Below, piece after piece: positions 16,885 through 24,468 of a DNA stretch of 64,000 nt. The notes under the pieces were generated by a model, which did not search any database, was not told the DNA's origin, and saw nothing but the letters and a program-made list of their open reading frames with translations. Made by a program: the position numbers and the translations under genes. Origin of the DNA: Ruegeria meonggei (GTDB lineage: Bacteria > Pseudomonadota > Alphaproteobacteria > Rhodobacterales > Rhodobacteraceae); contig NZ_FWFP01000005.1 in the NCBI RefSeq assembly GCF_900172215.1, positions 62,001 to 126,000 on the forward strand, written 5' to 3'. Every line of letters begins with the position of its first letter. The first letter of the stretch is position 1.

Positions 16885-17757
16885 GTGAAAGAGTCAGACG
16901 TGAACTCGATAATGCTAAACGATTTCGAACATGAACTGATGGAATATTTTACGGATAAGTTGTTTCGCCTCCACGAAGCGGCGACGCTGATTAGTTGCTA
17001 TGCAGCCGACTGGACCAGCCGCTTAAAGTTGATCAACATATATAGGTCTTTATCGAAGCACGAGACCTACGATCACCCCATAAGCCTAAATCTAAAAATA
17101 CAGGGACATACATACCCGTTCTGCATGCGGTTGTCGGATATCTTCATCCTAGGTGAGATTTTGTTTGAGCAGCAATATTCCATGAAGAGCCGACTGCCAG
17201 AAGCACCCACTATCATTGATGCAGGCGGCAATGTTGGCATCTCCGCGCTTTGGTTCGCGGGCCATTACCCACAAGCAAATCTTCATATCTTCGAACCAGC
17301 GTCAGACAATCTGGCCTATCTGAAGAAAAATGCCCGGTTTTGGCCCGGTGCGCGAATCTTTGAGACAGCGCTCGGACGCAGAGGTGGCGAAGTGGTGCTC
17401 CATATGGGGAAATTTGGCGGGATGCATTCCCTGATGAAGAACGCGCTGGCGAAAGGCTCGGCGGAGAAGGTAGTCCGGGTCGGCACGCTCGCTGACCACA
17501 TGGCGGAGTTCAAGATCAACAAGATAGACCTTCTAAAACTCGATATCGAAGGCAGCGAGTTAGATGTGCTAATTGGCCTTGGAAATCGGATCAATGATGT
17601 CTCAGTTATTGTCGGTGAGGTTCACGAAGCGATCATCGACCCGGAAGATTTCTTTTCCTATCTCAGAGAGGGTGGATTCAAAGTACTCTGGACGCGGCGT
17701 TTTCACGGAAGCAAAGAACAGCAGGTGCATGGCTTCGAGGCTGTGAACGTCGCCTAG
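16885..17757 (+). CDS. FkbM family methyltransferase
   Basis: A 290-residue SAM-dependent methyltransferase of the FkbM type. The SAM-binding motif is IDAGGNVGISALW (about residues 111-123), followed by HIFEPASDN, the catalytic-domain LLKLDIEGSELDVL and VIVGEVHE. FkbM proteins O-methylate sugars or secondary metabolites; no sugar or polyketide genes are adjacent, so the substrate is unknown. The listed start is GTG 16885; ATG 16912 is an alternative and neither has a clear ribosome site. It lies in the AT-richer patch opposite the LuxR-type regulator. Confidence 0.85.
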   Translation: MKESDVNSIMLNDFEHELMEYFTDKLFRLHEAATLISCYAADWTSRLKLINIYRSLSKHETYDHPISLNLKIQGHTYPFCMRLSDIFILGEILFEQQYSMKSRLPEAPTIIDAGGNVGISALWFAGHYPQANLHIFEPASDNLAYLKKNARFWPGARIFETALGRRGGEVVLHMGKFGGMHSLMKNALAKGSAEKVVRVGTLADHMAEFKINKIDLLKLDIEGSELDVLIGLGNRINDVSVIVGEVHEAIIDPEDFFSYLREGGFKVLWTRRFHGSKEQQVHGFEAVNVA

Positions 17758-17943
17758 TTGGACAGGGCAATTAAGGATGTTTTGATCTCAAGATCATCCA
17801 TATTGTGCGCCTTTTGAAGAGGCTGGTTTGTATTCGATAGTAAATTGGCACTTATATTGAATGGCAGTTTTGTCCGGAAAGCCGACATAGGAGGTGTCTT
17901 CTAAAGGCAATCAGAGTTCTGAACAAAACCCAATGAAATTTCG

Positions 17944-18498
17944 CTATCGCGGGCTGCGCTTCGCCAGAATCCGCTGCAATGTCCGGCGGTGCATGTTCAG
18001 ACGCCGTGCAGTCTCGGACACGTTGCGGTCGCACAGCTCATAAACCCGCTGGATATGTTCCCAACGTACGCGATCCGCGCTCATGGGGTTTTCCGGCGGT
18101 GGGGGCAGTTCGTCGCCTTTGGCCAGCAGGGCGTTGGTGATGTCAGTGGCATCCGCGGGTTTGGACAGGTAGTCGGTCGCGCCGATCTTGACTGCAGCCA
18201 CGGCCGTGGCAATCGCGCCGTACCCGGTCAGAACCACAACCCGGCTATCGGGGCGCTTTTCGCGCAGCACTTCGACCACATCCAGGCCGTTGCCGTCCTC
18301 AAGCCGCAGATCCACAACCGCATAAGCGGGCGGGCGGGCGGTGGAGATAGCGCGGCCTGCAGCGACAGAGCCTGCGGTTTCAACCTCGAACCCGCGTTTC
18401 TCCATGGCCTTGGCTAGACGTCTCAGAAACGGTTCGTCATCATCCACCAAAAGCAGGGATTTATCAGGTCCGATATCAAGCTGAGAACTGTCTGCCAT
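17944..18498 (-). CDS. regA: ActR/RegA-family response regulator
   Basis: Response regulator of the global redox two-component system that controls respiration, carbon and nitrogen fixation genes in alphaproteobacteria. The receiver domain has the acidic pair in LLVDDDEPF, phosphoacceptor Asp63 in VVDLRLEDG, and Lys in LSKPADATD, followed by a four-proline linker (DELPPPPENP) and a Fis-type HTH ending NVSETARRLNMHRRTLQRIL. Length (184) and the linker are diagnostic for RegA/ActR/PrrA. It lies downstream of senC and opposite regB, the standard arrangement. Confidence 0.96.
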   Translation of the reverse strand: MADSSQLDIGPDKSLLLVDDDEPFLRRLAKAMEKRGFEVETAGSVAAGRAISTARPPAYAVVDLRLEDGNGLDVVEVLREKRPDSRVVVLTGYGAIATAVAAVKIGATDYLSKPADATDITNALLAKGDELPPPPENPMSADRVRWEHIQRVYELCDRNVSETARRLNMHRRTLQRILAKRSPR

Positions 18499-18585
18499 AG
18501 TTAGGTCTTTCCGCTATTTCATGCCTTTGGCTTAAACATGAGTAATAGCAGCGCCATTTCAAACGTCAAACCGATGTGATCGCGC

Positions 18586-19206
18586 CTAGATCTTGTCCAG
18601 GAAGCACCCGACCTTGTCCGCCATCTGTTCCGAGGTGTCATTGCGGTCGAAGAATTCAATGAACCCCTCTTGCGGCGTCACCAGATAAGTAAAAGTCGAA
18701 TGGTCGACCAGATAGAATTCGTCGTTGCTGTCATGGGCCTTGTAATAGGTCTTGTAAGCCTGGCTGGCGGCCTTGACCTGCGCATGCGAGCCGGTCAGCG
18801 CGATGGTCTTGCCGCCGAGATTGAAAGCATAGTCAGCCATCACCTCGGGCGTGTCGCGCTTGGGGTCGATCGAGATGAACAGAGGCGTCACTGATTGGCC
18901 ACGCTCCGCCAGAATATCCACCGCCTCGGCATTGCGGGACATGTCAAAGGGGCAGACATCGGGGCAGAAGGAATAACCGAAATAGACGAGCGTCGGTTCG
19001 GTGATCACATCGGTGTCCGTCACAGTCTCACCAGCGCCATTGATCAGTTCGAACGGCCCGCCAATTGCGGCGGTGCCCCCCGCGATCGTGCTAGAGCGGC
19101 ACTGCGCGAACTGATCGTCCGAGCGCGCACCGCGTGTCAGCAGCCACATGGCCCCAAGGCCGATGGCCAGAACAACAGTTGCAAGGACGGCGTAAAGGCG
19201 GATCAT
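18586..19206 (-). CDS. senC: SCO1/SenC/PrrC family copper protein
   Basis: A membrane-anchored thioredoxin-fold protein that helps deliver copper to cytochrome c oxidase and influences RegB signalling. One N-terminal helix (about residues 3-25) anchors it. The copper site is CPDVCP (Cys-x3-Cys) in YFGYSFCPDVCPFD, with the third ligand His in LVDHSTFTYL. ATG 19206 gives 206 residues; the longer open frame would run to within 20 bases of regB. It lies between regB and regA. Confidence 0.95.
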   Translation of the reverse strand: MIRLYAVLATVVLAIGLGAMWLLTRGARSDDQFAQCRSSTIAGGTAAIGGPFELINGAGETVTDTDVITEPTLVYFGYSFCPDVCPFDMSRNAEAVDILAERGQSVTPLFISIDPKRDTPEVMADYAFNLGGKTIALTGSHAQVKAASQAYKTYYKAHDSNDEFYLVDHSTFTYLVTPQEGFIEFFDRNDTSEQMADKVGCFLDKI

Positions 19207-19298
19207 GACATCTATCCTGCGATAAGAGGGGTTGTTGATCGTTTCGGCCGGGACACCTATCAAGATGATCAGCCGATGCAACAGGACATAGTCGAACG

Positions 19299-20696
19299 AT
19301 GGCAGATTCCAACGTCACATTATGGCGCAGTCAGGAACACAGCAGCTGGATCCGGTTGCGCACGCTGATTTTGTTGCGTTGGGTGGCCATCATTGGCCAA
19401 ATCACCGCCATCACCGTCGCGCAGCAGACCTATCACATTCAGCTGGATGCCACGCTGTGCTATCTGGCAATTGGAGTGTCGGTCATGGGCAACCTGACCG
19501 CGATCCTTCTGTTTCCGCGCAACAAACGCCTGACCGAGTTTGAGAACTTCCTGATGGTGTTGTTTGACCTGCTGCAACTGGCCATCCTGTTGTACCTGAC
19601 CGGCGGCCTGAACAACCCATTTGCTTTGTTGCTTCTGGGGCCAGTGACAATCTCGGCCAATGTGATGAGCACACGTTCGACCCTGATTGTGGGGGGCGTC
19701 GCGGTTATTCTGACCTCATTGCTGGCGAAGTTTCACTTGCCGCTGCGCACCGAATCCGGCCTGATCCTGCAGACCCCGGAATTGCTGGTGTTCGGTAACT
19801 GGGCCGCGGTTGTCATCGCCATCATTTTCATCGGTGCCTACTCTCACCGTGTCAGTTCCGAAGTCCGATCCATGTCCGAAGCGCTGGCGGCTACTCACAT
19901 GGCGCTGGCGCGCGAACAGAAGCTGACTGATCTGGGCGGCGTTGTGGCCGCGGCCGCACATGAATTGGGCACCCCGTTGGCCACGATCAAGCTGACCAGC
20001 GCCGAGCTGATCGAGGAACTGGATGACTGGCCCGATCTGAAAGAAGACGCCGCCTTGATCCGCGAGCAAGCCAACCGGTGCCGCGATATTCTGCGCGACA
20101 TGGGCCGGGCCGGAAAAGACGATCTGCACTTGCGGCAGGCCCCGCTGTCCTCGGTCGTGCATGAAGCCGCCGAGCCGCACATCCATCGCGGCAAATCCGT
20201 GCATTTTGCGGAAGGTCCGGCAGATGACGGCGATGTGCAGCAGCCCTCGATCCTGCGAAAACCCGAGATCATCCACGGCCTGCGCAACCTGATCCAGAAC
20301 GCGGTGGATTTTGCCCGTGCCAATGTCTGGGTCGAGGCCGAATGGACCCCTGAAGTAATTACGATCTTCATCATGGATGACGGGCGCGGGTATCCGTCGC
20401 AGATGATTGGCCGGATCGGGGATCCGTTCATGCGGCATCGGCGGGTGGAAACCGAACGGCGGACGCGCCCAGAATATGAGGGCATGGGTCTGGGTCTGTT
20501 CATCGCCAAGACCCTGCTGGAACGCAGCGGTGCCGAACTGAACTTTGCAAATGGCTCGGACCCGTACCAAACCCTGTCCAGCCATCAGGATCGCCGCGGC
20601 GCAATTGTGCAGGTGTCGTGGCCGCGCAACCTAGTGGATGCGCAGCTCGGCGACACCGCGGTTCTCTCCGGAGCAAATCAGCGGATCCAGATCTGA
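19299..20696 (+). CDS. regB: Redox-sensing histidine kinase RegB/PrrB
   Basis: Membrane sensor kinase partner of RegA. About six hydrophobic helices occupy residues 20-182. The conserved quinone-site heptapeptide GGLNNPF is at 102-108, the phosphorylated His221 lies in AAAHELGTPLATI, and redox-active Cys261 follows 40 residues later, the same spacing as His225/Cys265 in Rhodobacter RegB. The ATPase domain has the N-box NLIQNAVDFA and the G-boxes DDGRG and GMGLGLFIAK. Divergent from senC with 92 bases between starts. Confidence 0.97.
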   Translation: MADSNVTLWRSQEHSSWIRLRTLILLRWVAIIGQITAITVAQQTYHIQLDATLCYLAIGVSVMGNLTAILLFPRNKRLTEFENFLMVLFDLLQLAILLYLTGGLNNPFALLLLGPVTISANVMSTRSTLIVGGVAVILTSLLAKFHLPLRTESGLILQTPELLVFGNWAAVVIAIIFIGAYSHRVSSEVRSMSEALAATHMALAREQKLTDLGGVVAAAAHELGTPLATIKLTSAELIEELDDWPDLKEDAALIREQANRCRDILRDMGRAGKDDLHLRQAPLSSVVHEAAEPHIHRGKSVHFAEGPADDGDVQQPSILRKPEIIHGLRNLIQNAVDFARANVWVEAEWTPEVITIFIMDDGRGYPSQMIGRIGDPFMRHRRVETERRTRPEYEGMGLGLFIAKTLLERSGAELNFANGSDPYQTLSSHQDRRGAIVQVSWPRNLVDAQLGDTAVLSGANQRIQI

Positions 20697-20760
20697 ATTA
20701 AGACCCCGTTAACCATTCCGGCCCATAGTCCGTCTTTGTGGTTTCAGTACCGGAGAACAC

Positions 20761-22269
20761 ATGGTCGACTGGATCATTTTGACCGCTATAAGCCTGGTGT
20801 CCGCCAGTCTGGCAGTGCAATGGCTTTTACCCCGTCAAAGGCAGCGGGGCGACAATTTCGGGTTGTCCTCACCCGCATCCCTGTTCGATGCGGTGTTTCT
20901 GTTTGATGGCGACCGTCTGATCAGCCATTCCGATATCGCGCTGGAAGGGTTTGAATCTGTCCGCGACTGGCAGGATCTGCGCCGCCTTTTGCACCGCGAT
21001 TTCCCGACCTTTCCCGAAACACCCGAGCGCATTCGTAGCGAAGGGTATCTGGTCATTCCCGCCATCGACTGCACCGTTGAACGCGATGTTCTGTGTGAAT
21101 GGATCGACGGGATCGTGCGGGTACAACTGCGCGAAAGCACGGATTGCCCGCCTCAAGGCCAGCGCGACGCCAACGACCCGATCCGCCTGGCGATGGAACA
21201 GGCGCCCTATCCTGTTTGGCTGCTGGACAACCAAAACGAAGTGCGCTGGTGCAATGCCGCCTATGTCTCGCTGGTGCGCAAGGTCCGGGATCAGGATACC
21301 GATCTGACTGCACCGCTGTTTCCCGTTGCGGATGACGACACGCGGCTGAGTGCAAAAACCCGCGTGTCGATTTCCTCTGACGGCAGCGACAACAAGCTGT
21401 GGTTTGACCTGACCGTGGTTGATCACCCCGAAGGGCATCTGTGTTATGCGGTGGATATTCATGCCATCGTCGCGGCGGAAACCGCCCAGCGTAAGTTCGT
21501 TCAGACCATGACAAAGACCTTTGCCCAGCTGTCCATCGGACTGTCCATCTTTGACCGCAACCGGCAGTTGGCGCTGTTCAACCCGGCCTTGATCGACCTG
21601 ACCACCCTGCCGCCGGATTTCCTAAGCTGTCGTCCCAGCCTGTCCAGTTTTTTTGACCGCCTACGCGATCAGCACATGATGCCGGAACCCAAGAATTACC
21701 GCAGCTGGCGCAGTCAGATGAACGATCTGCTTGAGGCGGCCGAGGACGGCAATTATCAGGAAACATGGTCGCTGCCTTCTGGCTCGGTCTATTCGGTCAG
21801 CGGTCGCCCGCACCCGGACGGGGCCGTCGCCTTTCTGTTCGAAGACATCACTGCCGAGATTACGCTGACCCGCCGCTTCCGATCGGAAATGGACCTGATG
21901 CAATCGGTTCTGGACAAGCTGGCCGATGCGATTGCGGTCTTTGGCGATGACGGCACTCTGGCCCTCACCAATCTGGCCTACCAAAAGCTGTGGGGCGATA
22001 CAGGTGAGGCCGGGTTTGAACAGGATTCCGTTCTGGATTTGACGCGGTCGTGGCAGGAACATTGCGCAGCCACGCCAATTCTGGGCGAAATCCGCGACTT
22101 TGTGAAAACGCGCGACAATCGTGCCGAATGGTCGGGTAAGCTGCGGATGCGAAACAGTGCCGATCTGACCTGCACCGTCAGCCCAATGCAAAACGGCGCA
22201 ACGATTGTCCGCTTTGCGGTGGATGAACAAATGTTGGCATCACAATCGTTGCACCAAATCAGCGCCTGA
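20761..22269 (+). CDS. Membrane-anchored multi-PAS protein without kinase domain
   Basis: A 502-residue protein with one N-terminal membrane helix (about residues 4-24) and what look like three PAS modules (roughly 135-240, 255-370 and 375-480), for example AMEQAPYPVWLLDNQNEVRWCN and VLDKLADAIAVFGDDG, cited in part. No histidine-kinase, GGDEF or EAL motifs follow, so the output is unknown. It lies between regB and tsaE on the same strand; a link to redox sensing is only positional. Confidence 0.82.
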   Translation: MVDWIILTAISLVSASLAVQWLLPRQRQRGDNFGLSSPASLFDAVFLFDGDRLISHSDIALEGFESVRDWQDLRRLLHRDFPTFPETPERIRSEGYLVIPAIDCTVERDVLCEWIDGIVRVQLRESTDCPPQGQRDANDPIRLAMEQAPYPVWLLDNQNEVRWCNAAYVSLVRKVRDQDTDLTAPLFPVADDDTRLSAKTRVSISSDGSDNKLWFDLTVVDHPEGHLCYAVDIHAIVAAETAQRKFVQTMTKTFAQLSIGLSIFDRNRQLALFNPALIDLTTLPPDFLSCRPSLSSFFDRLRDQHMMPEPKNYRSWRSQMNDLLEAAEDGNYQETWSLPSGSVYSVSGRPHPDGAVAFLFEDITAEITLTRRFRSEMDLMQSVLDKLADAIAVFGDDGTLALTNLAYQKLWGDTGEAGFEQDSVLDLTRSWQEHCAATPILGEIRDFVKTRDNRAEWSGKLRMRNSADLTCTVSPMQNGATIVRFAVDEQMLASQSLHQISA

Positions 22270-22310
22270 ACCGGGTTGCAGCCGACCAAGCGCGCAGTCA
22301 TTGTGGCGCC

Positions 22311-22784
22311 ATGACGTTGAATGCGCACTCGACCACCTTGAATTCCCCGGAAGAAACAGCCGCTTTTGCCGCCCGGCTGGGTGCAACTCTGCGTCCCGGT
22401 GACATATTGTTGCTGGAAGGTCAGATCGGCAGCGGCAAAACCCATTTTGCCCGCAGCCTGATCCAGTCTGTGATGAATACTCCCGAGGATGTCCCCTCAC
22501 CCACCTTCACCCTGGTGCAGGCTTATGACACAAAGGTCGGTGAGATTTGGCATTGCGACCTCTACCGCCTGAGTGCTGTGGAGGAAATTGAGGAACTGGG
22601 CCTGATCGAGGCGTTCGACACCGCCATTTGTCTGGTCGAATGGCCTGATAAGTTGGGTCCCCTGACGCCTGATTCCGCCCTGCAGGTTACCTTGGAAACA
22701 GACTCTAATAATGAGGATACGAGGCAATTGACCTTATCCTGGTCCAACCCGAAATGGCCCGCACGACTGGAGAGCGCCGCATGA
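22311..22784 (+). CDS. tsaE: tRNA threonylcarbamoyladenosine biosynthesis ATPase TsaE
   Basis: ATPase that drives the TsaBDE complex for t6A37 synthesis. The P-loop GQIGSGKTHFAR lies at about residues 37-48, followed by the switch-like SPTFTLVQAYD, the HCDLYRL motif and the CLVEWPDKLG segment. 157 residues is normal. It ends in an ATGA overlap with the kinase gene and is the first gene of the tsaE-amgK-murU-addB-addA run. Confidence 0.96.
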   Translation: MTLNAHSTTLNSPEETAAFAARLGATLRPGDILLLEGQIGSGKTHFARSLIQSVMNTPEDVPSPTFTLVQAYDTKVGEIWHCDLYRLSAVEEIEELGLIEAFDTAICLVEWPDKLGPLTPDSALQVTLETDSNNEDTRQLTLSWSNPKWPARLESAA

Positions 22785-23785
22785 CTAATCGGGCTGTGCT
22801 GGCCGAAGCGCTGATCGCACACACACAATGGTCCAACGCTACCCGCGCGCCGCTGGCGGGGGACGCTTCAAACCGACGGTACGAACGGCTGACCGATCCG
22901 AATACAGGACGCACGGCGGTGTTGATGGATTCCCCTCCCGGCAAAGCAGAACCGGTTGAGGCGTTTGTGCGGATGGCCAGCTATCTGCGGTCCCTTGGCC
23001 TTAGCGCGCCTGAAATCTACGCCGAGGATACGCATTATGGCTTCCTTCTGCTCGAAGATCTGGGCGACGATCTGTTCGCCCGCATCCTGACGCAAACCCC
23101 CGAGATGGAACGCGACCTGTACGAGGCCGCAACGGACGTTTTGATCACGCTTTACAATGCGCCAACCCTGTCGCTGCAATCCTATGACCCTACCCTGATG
23201 ACCGAGCTGGCGGCGCTGGCTTTTTCCAAATACGCGCACGGTGTTCTGGGCCGGCATGATGCGGATGCCTGCGAGCGGTTCGAACATCGGTTCTCGGACA
23301 TTTTGCATCAAGAAACATCCGGTACCAAGGTAGTGATCCAGCGGGATTACCACGCCGAAAACATGATCTGGCTGCCAGATCGCCAGGGAGTTCAACGGGT
23401 TGGTCTGCTGGATTTTCAAACGGCGATGCTGGGCCACCCCGCCTATGATCTTGTTTCGATGCTGCAGGATGTCCGCCGTGACGTGGCCCCGGGAACCGAA
23501 ATGCGGATGGTCAACCGGTACATCACTGAGACAGGTGTGAATGACCACGATTTCCGCACCGCCTATGCCGTGTTGGGCGCGCAGAGGAATCTGCGAATTC
23601 TGGGTGTCTTCGCCCGTTTGGCCACCGAATACGGCAAACCGCACTATGTCGATCTGATCCCCGCCACATGGGCACATCTGATGCGTGATCTAGAACACCC
23701 GTCACTGGCCACCATCGCTGATCTGGTGCGGCAATCCCTGCCCGCGCCCACAACGGAAAATTTGGACAGGCTCAGACAGGCATGA
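22781..23785 (+). CDS. amgK: N-acetylmuramate/N-acetylglucosamine kinase, AmgK type
   Basis: A 334-residue aminoglycoside-phosphotransferase-fold kinase. The fold shows GDASNRRYERL near the N-terminus, LLLEDLGDDLF, the catalytic loop VVIQRDYHAENMIWL and the metal site GLLDFQTAMLGHPAYDL. Its neighbour is a MurU-like nucleotidyltransferase, the same pairing as the AmgK-MurU peptidoglycan recycling route, in which MurNAc is phosphorylated at C1. ATG 22781 overlaps the tsaE stop; an upstream in-frame start is less likely. Substrate is inferred from the pairing. Confidence 0.88.
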   Translation: MTNRAVLAEALIAHTQWSNATRAPLAGDASNRRYERLTDPNTGRTAVLMDSPPGKAEPVEAFVRMASYLRSLGLSAPEIYAEDTHYGFLLLEDLGDDLFARILTQTPEMERDLYEAATDVLITLYNAPTLSLQSYDPTLMTELAALAFSKYAHGVLGRHDADACERFEHRFSDILHQETSGTKVVIQRDYHAENMIWLPDRQGVQRVGLLDFQTAMLGHPAYDLVSMLQDVRRDVAPGTEMRMVNRYITETGVNDHDFRTAYAVLGAQRNLRILGVFARLATEYGKPHYVDLIPATWAHLMRDLEHPSLATIADLVRQSLPAPTTENLDRLRQA

Positions 23786-24468
23786 CCCAGGACCCTTACG
23801 CTGTCATGTTGTTTGCCGCCGGGTTTGGCACCCGCATGGGCGATCTTACCAAAGACCGGCCCAAGCCTTTGATCCAGGTCGCGGGCCGTGCCTTGATTGA
23901 CCACGCGCTAAATCTGGTTGACGATCTACGCCCTGACTGTGTGGTGGCCAATCTGCACTATCTGCCCGATCAGCTTGAGGCGCATCTGACCCCCAGAGAT
24001 GTCCTGTTTTCGAAAGAACAGCCAGAGATTCTGGAAACTGGCGGCGGATTGCGGGCGGCATTGCCTCTGCTGGGGTCGAATCCGGTGTTTACCCTGAATA
24101 CCGATGCGATTTGGTCGGGACCAAACCCCCTGACCCTGTTGCGCGACGCATGGGACCCCACGCGGATGGATGCGCTGTTGATGTGTGTTCCAACCGCCCA
24201 GACAATCGGGCATGGCGGTCCCGGCGATTTCACTGCTGGTGCAGAGGGCCGGATCTCCCGCGGGCCCGGTCTGGTCTATGGCGGCGCGCAAATTGTGAAA
24301 ACCGAGGGGTTAAATGCGTTTCCGGAAAAAGTGTTTTCCCTGAACCTGTTATGGGATCAGATGCAAAAGCAGGACCGGCTATATGCGCTGTCGTATCCCG
24401 GTCGCTGGTGCGATGTTGGCCGCCCGGAAGGTATCGCTCTGGCCGAAGGGTTGATTGCCGATGTTTGA
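23782..24468 (+). CDS. murU: N-acetylmuramate-1-phosphate uridylyltransferase, MurU type
   Basis: A 228-residue sugar nucleotidyltransferase. The N-terminus has the nucleotide-binding signature FAAGFGTRMGDLTKDRPKPLI, quoted at its limit, then ETGGGLRAALPLLG and NTDAIWSG. It would convert MurNAc-1-phosphate to UDP-MurNAc, bypassing de novo synthesis and its fosfomycin-sensitive step. It overlaps amgK by 4 bases and addB by 8 bases. Confidence 0.9.
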   Translation: MTQDPYAVMLFAAGFGTRMGDLTKDRPKPLIQVAGRALIDHALNLVDDLRPDCVVANLHYLPDQLEAHLTPRDVLFSKEQPEILETGGGLRAALPLLGSNPVFTLNTDAIWSGPNPLTLLRDAWDPTRMDALLMCVPTAQTIGHGGPGDFTAGAEGRISRGPGLVYGGAQIVKTEGLNAFPEKVFSLNLLWDQMQKQDRLYALSYPGRWCDVGRPEGIALAEGLIADV

